From Sulfurospirillum sp. UCH001 (GTDB lineage: Bacteria > Campylobacterota > Campylobacteria > Campylobacterales > Sulfurospirillaceae), in NCBI RefSeq assembly GCF_001548035.1, contig NZ_AP014723.1, forward strand, positions 1,674,001-1,738,000: DNA of 64,000 nt, written 5' to 3'. Below, in pieces: positions 57,001 to 63,051 of the stretch. The position numbers and the translations under genes are program-made. Each line of letters begins with the position of its first letter. The stretch's first letter is position 1. The notes under the pieces were generated by a model. It saw only the letters and a program-made list of their open reading frames with translations. It was not told the origin of the DNA and did no database searches.

Positions 57001-57514
57001 TAAACGCTTGCCCTAGTTGGATAATAGCATTATTCATACTCTCGGCAGTACCACCGCTTACAATCATTGCTTTATTGATTGTCCCTGTAATACTTAATAG
57101 CTTATCTTGTGAAATATTGTAGTCTTTGGTAGCTATGGCAATACGAGAATATAAATCTGCTGTTTCTTTAAAACCTAGTCGTGTTTGTTGTGAGATATTG
57201 AATAGTTCTTTATGCGCTTTTGTCTGTTCTTCTATGGAACTTGTAACCAATCTAAGCCTAGACTCAACGGTTGTCATTTTGTCAGCAGTTTCTACATAAT
57301 ATTTCCCTAATTTCGCTACTTCATATGCTGCTGCTGCAAAACCTATACTTTTTAGAGTCGATTGTAGTGAAGTAAAGGACGATCCTAAATTGTCAGAAGA
57401 TTTTCTAAGTGAGTTGGTGGAAGCTTCGGCTTTTTTTGCTTCCTCCGTAAACTTTCGGATTGCTACAGTACCATTGTCGTGGACTTGTATGTCTATGTTT
57501 AGAACTGCAGCCAT
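54047..57514 (-). CDS. Phage tape measure protein
   Basis: 1155 residues. The N-terminal third matches the phage tape-measure N-terminal domain (VESRLRLVTSSIEEQ, NNAIIQLGQAFSGNFQSVGQ, EQTPALYQAIV); then long coiled coils (about 380-600), a Gly/Ala-rich hydrophobic stretch (about 700-870) that could insert in the membrane, and a C-terminal helical domain. Its length sets tail length; by the usual rule of about 0.15 nm per residue the tail would be near 170 nm. GAGGGG precedes the ATG but can pair with an upstream arm. Confidence 0.92.
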   Translation of the reverse strand: MAAVLNIDIQVHDNGTVAIRKFTEEAKKAEASTNSLRKSSDNLGSSFTSLQSTLKSIGFAAAAYEVAKLGKYYVETADKMTTVESRLRLVTSSIEEQTKAHKELFNISQQTRLGFKETADLYSRIAIATKDYNISQDKLLSITGTINKAMIVSGGTAESMNNAIIQLGQAFSGNFQSVGQELASIREQTPALYQAIVAGSGMTSQAFKKAAEDGELSTEIIIKALEKQASAVDKDFDKMLKTVGQSMTTMSNSLMELIGFIDKSTGASSSLSESITSISSSIDNFTKTLKNSNTELDSLAKKGNIKLEDNGILASILKANQGAGDALYKVLSETLGIVDKTAGEWSKIIDSSYSGMSKWVESVAGSLGIVEEKAKSTKKSIDSIVPSRPTIDSYSLVDNLDDRFTRSIEMTKKQLEERYDLYKKEQDDKLKLQKKEQEDSDKLYEEWGKRKLDIGYSIAESEQDAFSKPYIELEKKYNEDLEKYGKLQGAKELITKEYQAKTQALNKETVEKFTKQEEEKYKKSNEWQVKLFDANEKINDQFIAQREKMYGATSDIQIEAWYQNQLEWLGKLSLEGKATSEELQGLLDKINSLKNLKLQEQTLSFKLEKGFYTSFENSLTNSIENAFNGDSLDLNSFFKNIRKQLTNTLASDISGGIVNNFKTFTGFGGAASLVGSTLSASDMSSLLSSGATVSDGVIKTAGGTVIDQASGTVTSQGSDALSLLNTASSLKTAYSMITAGISGSIITGFQTASGVLASMGMGGAASGLMSFGAGVANPFAYAGMSGLPTAMTAGSMLSGGLIGGAVGYGTGWLGDKIFGADTYAGTTGAIGGALGGLGGALGLWGGPIGIIAGSIIGSVLGGIFGKTKQTGAGIDILGNATADSASGQYWTSYKKKSWFSSSSWTNYTPFSDEEIKAIKSTIGVYDYLLEQLGNYNDLVVSGGRFSNLQSFLDTNVVQAFLVSINPNNLSTIYQSWVDYAAEIDKTITEAISTAVSGYTTYKRGYTEWFLGSGTVEQLAFTSNYLQKDFEALASSLGASSVTVDNFLSMYDAAIKNNFTQDTIEAWASLGDALMKSTDATKKYKDALDSLNGSTTYSLPVDTMLTKVNNTSQQIDLKQLVTTQTGQNDTVINLLVQSVKTLQSILKEAQFGKAIV

Positions 57515-57519
57515 GTAAT

Positions 57520-57542
57520 CCCCTCATATTTTTTATGAGAGG
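57520..57542 (-). promoter_or_regulatory. Hairpin hiding the tape-measure ribosome site
   Basis: In minus-strand RNA, CCTCTCATA pairs with TATGAGGGG (one G-U) around an A5 loop; the right arm is the Shine-Dalgarno. The left arm starts directly after the -10 of the overlapping promoter, so promoter-started RNA would lack most of it. Confidence 0.5.
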
Positions 57543-57578
57543 ATTTTATGATATGGAAAACTAAGCTTTGTGGTTAAG
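57543..57578 (-). promoter_or_regulatory. Phage late promoter box, copy 1 (tape measure)
   Basis: Minus strand: CTTAACCACAAA (57567-57578), 18-nt spacer, TAAAAT (57543-57548), 28 nt before the tape measure ATG. One of four copies with identical spacing. Confidence 0.6.
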
Positions 57579-58351
57579 GCTAAGTTGTGAACAATAGAAC
57601 GATCCAAGGCTTAGAATAAGTGGTATAAATTCTTTTTGGATATGATCTTTACTGTATCCATCAGGACAAGCCCATTTTATAAAATCTTTTAGAGCTTCAT
57701 ACTTCAAACCAGTTGCACCATTAAAACCATAATCAAGAGGACAACGTAAGATAATATCTACTATCGCAATACTCCAGCTATCCTCTAAAAATATAACGGT
57801 TGAGTCTGGGTTATCCTTGATAGCTTTTTTTGCGCTTTTACTTAAAGATCGCTCACCAGTTTTTCTAATATCTTGACATAGCCACTCTTTAATTCGTTCT
57901 ATTTTTCCTGCTTTTTTTCTTGGATAGCCTCAAAGATTGTTTTTTGCACTTTTAAGTATCCGTAGCTCTCTGCAAGCGCAATAATTTTGTCTTTATCATC
58001 TCCAGTAAGACAGATATTCATTTTCCATTTTACAATGTCGTTTTCTTTATCTTCTGGCTTTGTTTTTTCTCTGTGGTCAATTAATTTATCTTCAATATCA
58101 AATTTCACATTGGTTAGTTTTTCAACTTGTTCCCAATCTTCTTTTCGTTTTGATATTTCTAACTGCTCGATAGTACGTTTTAACTTCTTTTCTAGGTCAA
58201 AACCTTTTTTAACTGCATCCGAGTACTCTTTATGCTTCTTTTCAAGCTCTTTTATCTCTTTGCTGTTAAGATCACGGTAAAAACCTTTAAGAGGGGTGCT
58301 ATCCTCAAACTCTTTCATCTCAAACTCATGTACTGGTAATAAAACTGTCAT
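57561..58351 (-). CDS. Tail assembly chaperone GT fusion (programmed -1 frameshift product)
   Basis: Reading 147 codons from ATG 58351 to the A AAA AAG heptamer, slipping -1 at 57911 and continuing for 116 further residues to TAG at 57561 gives a 263-residue product. The extension has no start codon of its own (begins AGKIERIKEWLCQDIRKTGE) and is open and protein-like (SWSIAIVDIILRCPLDYGF), which explains an otherwise gene-free 384 bp. This matches lambda G/GT-type chaperones, which hold tape measure and tail tube subunits before assembly. The family call rests on position and recoding, as these proteins are poorly conserved. Confidence 0.78.
57899..58351 (-). CDS. Tail assembly chaperone G (unshifted product)
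   Basis: 150 residues, helical and charged (LEKKLKRTIEQLEISKRKED), ending FEAIQEKKQEK. Located between tail tube and tape measure, the standard place for this chaperone. Start ATG 58351 has AAGGGG 7 nt upstream; an in-frame ATG at 58387 would translate a duplicated Shine-Dalgarno block and is less likely. Confidence 0.78.
   Translation of the reverse strand: MTVLLPVHEFEMKEFEDSTPLKGFYRDLNSKEIKELEKKHKEYSDAVKKGFDLEKKLKRTIEQLEISKRKEDWEQVEKLTNVKFDIEDKLIDHREKTKPEDKENDIVKWKMNICLTGDDKDKIIALAESYGYLKVQKTIFEAIQEKKQEK
57911..57917 (-). promoter_or_regulatory. Slippery heptamer A AAA AAG
   Basis: In frame as GAA-AAA-AAG, identical to the E. coli dnaX -1 slippery site, 9 nt before the zero-frame stop. 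An AAGGGGAAA-type internal Shine-Dalgarno stimulator is not evident directly upstream; AAGCAGG lies at the site itself. Confidence 0.75.
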
Positions 58352-58393
58352 ATCTTTCCCCTTGATTGTTTTTCCCCTTGATTTCATATTTCA

Positions 58394-58415
58394 GGCGCTC
58401 AAGGAGGAAAGCGCC
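58394..58415 (-). terminator. GC-rich hairpin between tail tube and chaperone genes
   Basis: Minus-strand stem GGCGCT / AGCGCC, loop of 10 nt, 6 bp after the tail tube stop, with no T-tail. It may partly terminate or stabilise the abundant tail tube message. Confidence 0.4.
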
Positions 58416-58420
58416 CGTTA

Positions 58421-59359
58421 TTAAGCGATTGTTCCGTACTTAATTTGGAATTGGTTTTCACCAGTAGCATCACCTTGCAGTGAATACTTGACTGTGAACG
58501 CTTCTTTACCGTTGATGCTTGTTTCTGTTGGAGTACCATCAACCACAGCTTGACCGCACGTAATTTGTACTTTTTTACCATTAACTGCACCAGCTTTAAT
58601 GATAACTGGAACTGTTGATCCTGCTGCAAACGCTGTGTAAACGTCCTCATTCTCTTTTAGGTATGTGACTTCAAGTGTAGAGTCAAAATCTACCCTTTCA
58701 TAGTCTTTATACCCTACAAAGTATTGTTTCTGATTGTCATTTGATTGTGTAAGTGTGAATGATTGAGCTTTTACTGCTACACCGCTAATGGTTACTGTGT
58801 CAATAGATTTCAATACCAGGAGCAATGTTTCATCTATTGATGTAGCCGATGGGTTATCTTCCGCAACGCTTGTAATGGTTGTAAAACCATTAATAACAGC
58901 ACTTTGCTTGATAGGCTCTCCAATGTTACCGCTAATAGTTAGCGTACCTACTGCGCCAGTTAATACACGTTTTCTTCCATCTCTCCAAATTGCTACGCTT
59001 GATAAATCGCTTGGTTGAGATTGTGAAGGAACATAAGAAACTGATAGCCCAGTTTCAATTGCTTCATCAAGTCCACAAATTTTATAAATATCATCCCATA
59101 CAGGAGGAGTATCAAGTGCAGCACCAGTTCCATCGTTTCCAAGCAAGAAACCTTCTACTGTTACCTCTCCAGTCGTATCGTCTGTATTCATCCATGTTGT
59201 TTTATTGCCTAACTTTCCGTTAAGCTCTTTAAAGCTTCCACTTCCTGACGTAGGTGTTACCCTTACATCTTCATTTGTAACTGATACTGCATCCGTTCCT
59301 GTTGCTGTTCCGCCATATTTTACGGCAACAACTACCTTTTTGCTATCATAAAGTGCCAT
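58421..59359 (-). CDS. Major tail tube protein
   Basis: 312 residues, beta-rich and Gly/Thr/Val-rich, no signal peptide. The start MALYDSKKVVVAVKYGGTA and the internal SGSFKELNGKLGNKTTW fit phage tail tube proteins; a C-terminal part (TVPVIIKAGAVNGKKVQI) may be an added Ig-like domain. Position after the tail-completion genes and before the chaperones agrees. It has its own promoter-like box upstream. Confidence 0.82.
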   Translation of the reverse strand: MALYDSKKVVVAVKYGGTATGTDAVSVTNEDVRVTPTSGSGSFKELNGKLGNKTTWMNTDDTTGEVTVEGFLLGNDGTGAALDTPPVWDDIYKICGLDEAIETGLSVSYVPSQSQPSDLSSVAIWRDGRKRVLTGAVGTLTISGNIGEPIKQSAVINGFTTITSVAEDNPSATSIDETLLLVLKSIDTVTISGVAVKAQSFTLTQSNDNQKQYFVGYKDYERVDFDSTLEVTYLKENEDVYTAFAAGSTVPVIIKAGAVNGKKVQITCGQAVVDGTPTETSINGKEAFTVKYSLQGDATGENQFQIKYGTIA

Positions 59360-59364
59360 GAAAC

Positions 59365-59402
59365 ACCCCTTTTAATGTTTAATAAACAACATCATAAGGG
59401 GT
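59365..59402 (-). promoter_or_regulatory. Hairpin hiding the tail tube ribosome site
   Basis: Minus-strand ACCCCTT pairs with AAGGGGT, which contains the tail tube Shine-Dalgarno; inner ATGTT / AACAT and TTTA / TAAA pairs extend it. The left arm lies upstream of the presumed start site of promoter copy 2. Confidence 0.5.
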
Positions 59403-59426
59403 TTAATAAGTGTGTTTGTGGTTAAG
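59391..59426 (-). promoter_or_regulatory. Phage late promoter box, copy 2 (tail tube)
   Basis: Minus strand: CTTAACCACAAA (59415-59426), 18-nt spacer, TATGAT (59391-59396), 31 nt before the tail tube ATG. The box overlaps the stop codon of the preceding gene. Confidence 0.62.
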
Positions 59427-59859
59427 CGGTAGGAATGTTTTCCCAGTGTTCAAAATCAACATCGCAGATATTCTCGAAGTAATCCATCCCTGCAAATTTA
59501 TTCCCTCTTTGGTGAGTTTTTAGTATTCCTGTTTCAATCCTAAAAGCTCCAGTAATGTCAATGATTTTTTCATTTACAACACTTGCCAAAAAGTCTGATA
59601 TTTTATCTGCCATGATTACAGGATTTGCATAGATATAAAAACGATATGTTCCTGCATGATAGATTGTTTTTGTAGCTACTCTTTGAGTATCGTTAGCCCA
59701 AATTTTAAGAGTCATATAGTATTCTGTTGGCTTTATTGTTTGACCTTCAAACCAAAGATATACTTTTTTGCCTTCATAGGTAAAGTAGTTTCCTATCGTG
59801 TCTTTGCTCATTTGAGTAATAAGCCATTTTTCAAAGTCTATTTTGATTGATGCTTTCAT
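59422..59859 (-). CDS. Tail terminator / tail completion protein
   Basis: 145 residues, alpha/beta, no recognised motif. It has the size and place of the tail terminator (after the HK97 gp10-like gene and before the tail tube) and a similar composition (KIWANDTQRVATKTIYHAG). Overlaps the preceding gene by ATGA. The role is inferred from synteny. Confidence 0.65.
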   Translation of the reverse strand: MKASIKIDFEKWLITQMSKDTIGNYFTYEGKKVYLWFEGQTIKPTEYYMTLKIWANDTQRVATKTIYHAGTYRFYIYANPVIMADKISDFLASVVNEKIIDITGAFRIETGILKTHQRGNKFAGMDYFENICDVDFEHWENIPTA

Positions 59860-60206
59860 TTTATTTTATCTAACTCCCTTTGAAGTTTTGGCTCAAATTC
59901 GTCTATAATTGGCTGAAATCCTTTAGGCAACTGTTCAGAGCCTACCCATCTAATAGTTCCGTTAACCATAGCTTGTCTGCGCCCACCATCTATCACATAC
60001 GCATGAGGCGCAATGTTTGATATTCTCCAATTTAAAAGACCTAATCTCTCTGGTGGTTGCCAACTATCCCTTAATTCTCCTGTGTCGACTGGTGTTATTA
60101 CCTCTAAGTCACCGTATAAAGAAACAGCTCCAGTTTTAACAACTCTATCACGCTTTTTTAATATAGCTGCGAACTCTTTGTTAATATCATCACTAAACGC
60201 CACCAT
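59856..60206 (-). CDS. HK97 gp10-like minor tail / head-tail protein
   Basis: 116 residues. The stretch VITPVDTGELRDSWQPP followed by NIAPHAYVIDGGRR is the typical HK97-gp10/neck protein signature (TPVDTGxLRxS then YAxxxExG). Overlaps the upstream gene by 14 bp. Confidence 0.8.
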   Translation of the reverse strand: MVAFSDDINKEFAAILKKRDRVVKTGAVSLYGDLEVITPVDTGELRDSWQPPERLGLLNWRISNIAPHAYVIDGGRRQAMVNGTIRWVGSEQLPKGFQPIIDEFEPKLQRELDKIK

Positions 60207-60543
60207 CTGTCCTTATGTTGGCATAGTAAAGCACAATAGACTCATTGATAGGGTAACTATCAACAAAAGTAACCACATAAGACTTGTTGCCAAACTTCAA
60301 TTTATGCTCTTTTGTGATCTCCGTTGTTGTGTAAATAGGAGCATCACCCATAGCAATTAATCCCTCTTTATAGTCCTTGGTTGCGTAGTTAGACACTAGA
60401 CCAATTATATCACTTTCCGAATGTGTTATCGTAGTTCCATCGGGGTCATAATCTCCAACTGTGGACGATACTAAAATCATTTTTCTACCAAACTTTTTAA
60501 TGAGTTTCGTTGCTACGTTTTTAAGGGTATTACTGAGTGCCAT
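60193..60543 (-). CDS. Head-closure type phage protein
   Basis: 116 residues, beta-rich after an amphipathic N-terminal helix (LKNVATKLIKKFGRK). YPINESIVLYYANIRTDGG at the end recalls head-closure/adaptor proteins. Place between the connector and gp10-like gene supports it; no firm motif. Confidence 0.6.
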   Translation of the reverse strand: MALSNTLKNVATKLIKKFGRKMILVSSTVGDYDPDGTTITHSESDIIGLVSNYATKDYKEGLIAMGDAPIYTTTEITKEHKLKFGNKSYVVTFVDSYPINESIVLYYANIRTDGGV

Positions 60544-60544
60544 G

Positions 60545-61003
60545 TTATCCCCTTACTATTCGTGTACCACTAAACATAAAAGGGCTTAATAGTCTTGTAA
60601 CCATAGGAGGCATAGATTTATTTCCTTGGCGTGTCTGCACTTCAATAACTGCTATCTTAATGCTTTGATACGCTTCCATGTCGTTTGGCTCTGTATAGTC
60701 CTCAGATAAGCACCAAATAGCTAACTCACACACCGCATCTTTGACACGTTTTGGAATGGTGCTACCATCTACATCAATACCATCATCAACAAGACCAGTA
60801 CGAGGGAATTTTAATGCTTGTGTGTTTACTGATTTGTAGCCTAAAAAGTCTTTTTGATCTATGATCTGCGTTGCTTGGATAAGTGCTTTTGATCTGACTG
60901 GATCGGTTGAACTATCCCAGTCTGCTGAGTTTAGTCTATCCTCAAAATATATTTTGGCATCTTCTAAACTAATGTATGAATTTGTGCCTACTGTTAAAGC
61001 CAT
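60545..61003 (-). CDS. Head-tail connector, DnaT-like family
   Basis: 152 residues. It begins VGTNSYISLEDAKIYFEDRL, the signature of the phage DnaT-like/head-tail adaptor family, with ALIQATQIIDQ and a C-terminal variable part. First gene of its unit; a terminator and a promoter box lie in the 85 bp upstream. Confidence 0.8.
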   Translation of the reverse strand: MALTVGTNSYISLEDAKIYFEDRLNSADWDSSTDPVRSKALIQATQIIDQKDFLGYKSVNTQALKFPRTGLVDDGIDVDGSTIPKRVKDAVCELAIWCLSEDYTEPNDMEAYQSIKIAVIEVQTRQGNKSMPPMVTRLLSPFMFSGTRIVRG

Positions 61004-61023
61004 GTTCTAGCCTTTTTATTTGT

Positions 61024-61059
61024 AGTATAAAATTTATGTGATGGAGATTTGCGGTTAAG
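61024..61059 (-). promoter_or_regulatory. Phage late promoter box, copy 3 (connector)
   Basis: Minus strand: CTTAACCGCAAA (61048-61059), 18-nt spacer, TATACT (61024-61029), 20 nt before the connector ATG. It starts 4 bp after a terminator hairpin, and the leader would be very short. Confidence 0.65.
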
Positions 61060-61063
61060 AAGA

Positions 61064-61083
61064 AGCCCTCAATTAAGAGGGCT
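61064..61083 (-). terminator. Terminator after the capsid unit
   Basis: Perfect 7-bp stem AGCCCTC / GAGGGCT, 6-nt loop, followed on the minus strand by TCTTCTT. Immediately precedes promoter copy 3. Confidence 0.65.
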
Positions 61084-61088
61084 ATGTG

Positions 61089-61277
61089 TTATTTTACTTT
61101 CTTTTTGGGTGCTTCAAGTTGCACAACTTCTACGCCTGCATCTTGATATGCTTTAATGATCTTCTCGTCGTTTGCATATACTTTTTTAGCGTTAGGCTCT
61201 ACTCCATCAAAATATCGAGGAGCGATGTACGCTCCGCTAACTCCTTCTACTTCATCATTTGAGTAAATAAAAGTCAT
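61089..61277 (-). CDS. Small phage protein after the capsid gene
   Basis: 62 residues (SGAYIAPRYFDGVEPNAKKV, tail EAPKKKVK). Small proteins with a similar position follow capsid genes in many phages, possibly decoration or neck accessory proteins. A good ribosome site (AAGGAG) supports it; no family recognised. Confidence 0.65.
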   Translation of the reverse strand: MTFIYSNDEVEGVSGAYIAPRYFDGVEPNAKKVYANDEKIIKAYQDAGVEVVQLEAPKKKVK

Positions 61278-61286
61278 TTATTCTCC

Positions 61287-62225
61287 TTACAGTACGTTAA
61301 GAAGAACGCCAGCACTTGATTTCTTATCAGTCGCTTTTAGTTCCCAGTTGGTTTTTGTTCCAAGTGTTGCTAAAGTTGGGTTAATACCGCTTGCTGTTTT
61401 CCAAGAGTAACCTTTTACGTTCAACGCAAATGATCCCTCAGCTTGGATACGGTACTTGATGTTCTCTTTACCAGTTACAATATCAGACAAGAACTCTCTC
61501 GCTTCACTCTCAATAATGCTTACTGCGCCTGCTGTTAAGCCAAGAACGGCAACGCCTGCTGTCATACCTAGACCTGCGCTATCTGTAACAAATACAGGAC
61601 GACCAAGTGATCCAGTTGTGCCAGTATAAATTGCACCATAAGCAACATCGGCTGATCCGTTAGCAATTGCTTGACCTACTAGATCGTTATATGTTGCACC
61701 ATTCATAACGAAAGCAACAATAGAGCCTGAAGCATCACCAAAAGGTTTTAATGCGCTATTTAACAACGAAGGAGTGATTGAGGCAACACCAGTACCAGTT
61801 ACTAAAGTTGATTGTGACTCAATAGAGGCACGAACTGCCGTGATACCTGCATTAAGAGCGTAGTTAACAATACCTTTACCAATCTGTTCACCGATAGCAG
61901 CTGAAAAAGCCTCCGCATCAGAACCATAACGTTTAGCATCTACTGTTTTAAACTCGATTGCACCAGTTCCCCAGTAAATTTTGATTGTATTTTCATCTCT
62001 GCTAGAGACACCTTTAACAGTAGCATCTGTATCCGCTGCAATATCACGTCTCACGATCAATGATGAAATTTCAGATAGCATACTTTCAGAAAGCATATCA
62101 CCGCTAATCATTTGAGTACCTAAAGTAATAGCTCCTGCTGTACCTGCTGTAAATGCCTCTACATTCTGCATAATGGTTTCAGTTGCTGTTGTATGAACAA
62201 TTACGTTGTCAATTTTTAATGCCAT
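61287..62225 (-). CDS. Major capsid protein
   Basis: 312 residues directly after the scaffold gene. Composition and layout (Ala/Gly/Thr-rich, RRDIAADTDATVKGVSSRDE, GRPVFVTDSAGLG, C-terminal GINPTLATLGTKTNWELKA) match phage coat proteins with an HK97-type fold. No protease gene is visible between scaffold and capsid. Confidence 0.87.
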   Translation of the reverse strand: MALKIDNVIVHTTATETIMQNVEAFTAGTAGAITLGTQMISGDMLSESMLSEISSLIVRRDIAADTDATVKGVSSRDENTIKIYWGTGAIEFKTVDAKRYGSDAEAFSAAIGEQIGKGIVNYALNAGITAVRASIESQSTLVTGTGVASITPSLLNSALKPFGDASGSIVAFVMNGATYNDLVGQAIANGSADVAYGAIYTGTTGSLGRPVFVTDSAGLGMTAGVAVLGLTAGAVSIIESEAREFLSDIVTGKENIKYRIQAEGSFALNVKGYSWKTASGINPTLATLGTKTNWELKATDKKSSAGVLLNVL

Positions 62226-62235
62226 TTTTTATCCT

Positions 62236-62970
62236 TTATTTTGGTAATTTTAAATAAGCTTCTTCACCATGCTCTTTGATATATTTACCTTTTTCAGCAT
62301 GACTCATTTCGCTTCTTTTCTTTGATCCGTTTCCACCATTCCCACCAGTAGGTGTACCGCCGCCGCCGTTACTAGTTGCTTTAAATAAGAACGAGTTGTT
62401 AACATCAGCTTTAAACTGCGCCATTTTTTCAGAAATAGACAAAGGTTGACCGCTACCGTTTCTAATAGTAGTACCGTTAGCATCACGATACACTATATTG
62501 CCATTGTCAATAGTTGCACCATCTTTTAATGACTCGATTACAAGCTGTAACGCTCTATCGTTTACAACGTCATTACCTGCACCTAGTTTTGCGATCTCAA
62601 CCTCAATCAATTTGTCTCTAAAGCGTGACTCTGATTGTGTTAATTTATCGCTATACTCTGCTTCTTTGTCTGCTAAAAGCTTTTGAAGATTTGCAATTTC
62701 AGCCTTTGAGTAATCATCAGCTTTCAATTTAAACACTTCTTTTATTTGCTCGATAGTTAAGTCATCCGCCTCAACACCAAGACCATTAGAAATGCTTTTA
62801 ATCCTCTCTTTTGCCTTGTCTCTTGTTTGCACAGCCTCGTTAAATTTTCCCTCATATGCTTTTAAGTCATCGACAGTCTTTTGGAACTGTGGCTTAAACT
62901 CATTGAGAACGTTTTTAACGTCGTCAATCTTTCCCTCGTCTAAGAGTGATACTACTTTTTCGAAATCCAT
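62236..62970 (-). CDS. Capsid scaffolding protein
   Basis: 244 residues, highly charged and coiled-coil-prone (TVDDLKAYEGKFNEAVQTRD, LQKLLADKEAEYSDKLTQSE), then a Gly/Asn-rich linker and a basic C-terminus (KKRSEMSHAEKGKYIKEHGE), all typical of scaffolds that template the capsid. AGGAGA 6 nt before the ATG can pair with an upstream TCTCCT. Confidence 0.82.
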   Translation of the reverse strand: MDFEKVVSLLDEGKIDDVKNVLNEFKPQFQKTVDDLKAYEGKFNEAVQTRDKAKERIKSISNGLGVEADDLTIEQIKEVFKLKADDYSKAEIANLQKLLADKEAEYSDKLTQSESRFRDKLIEVEIAKLGAGNDVVNDRALQLVIESLKDGATIDNGNIVYRDANGTTIRNGSGQPLSISEKMAQFKADVNNSFLFKATSNGGGGTPTGGNGGNGSKKRSEMSHAEKGKYIKEHGEEAYLKLPK

Positions 62971-62976
62971 CGAATA

Positions 62977-63009
62977 TCTCCTTTTTTATCGTATCCACGA
63001 TTTAGGAGA
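62977..63009 (-). promoter_or_regulatory. Hairpin hiding the scaffold ribosome site
   Basis: Minus-strand TCTCCT (63004-63009) pairs with AGGAGA (62977-62982), the Shine-Dalgarno; ATCG / CGAT adds an inner stem. The TCTCCT arm sits exactly between the -10 and the presumed start of promoter copy 4. Confidence 0.5.
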
Positions 63010-63045
63010 AGATTACAAAAGTGTATTAAGTGGTTTGCGGTTATG
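63010..63045 (-). promoter_or_regulatory. Phage late promoter box, copy 4 (scaffold)
   Basis: Minus strand: CATAACCGCAAA (63034-63045), 18-nt spacer, TAATCT (63010-63015), 39 nt before the scaffold ATG. Differs from the consensus at the second base. Confidence 0.58.
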
Positions 63046-63051
63046 TGGAGG

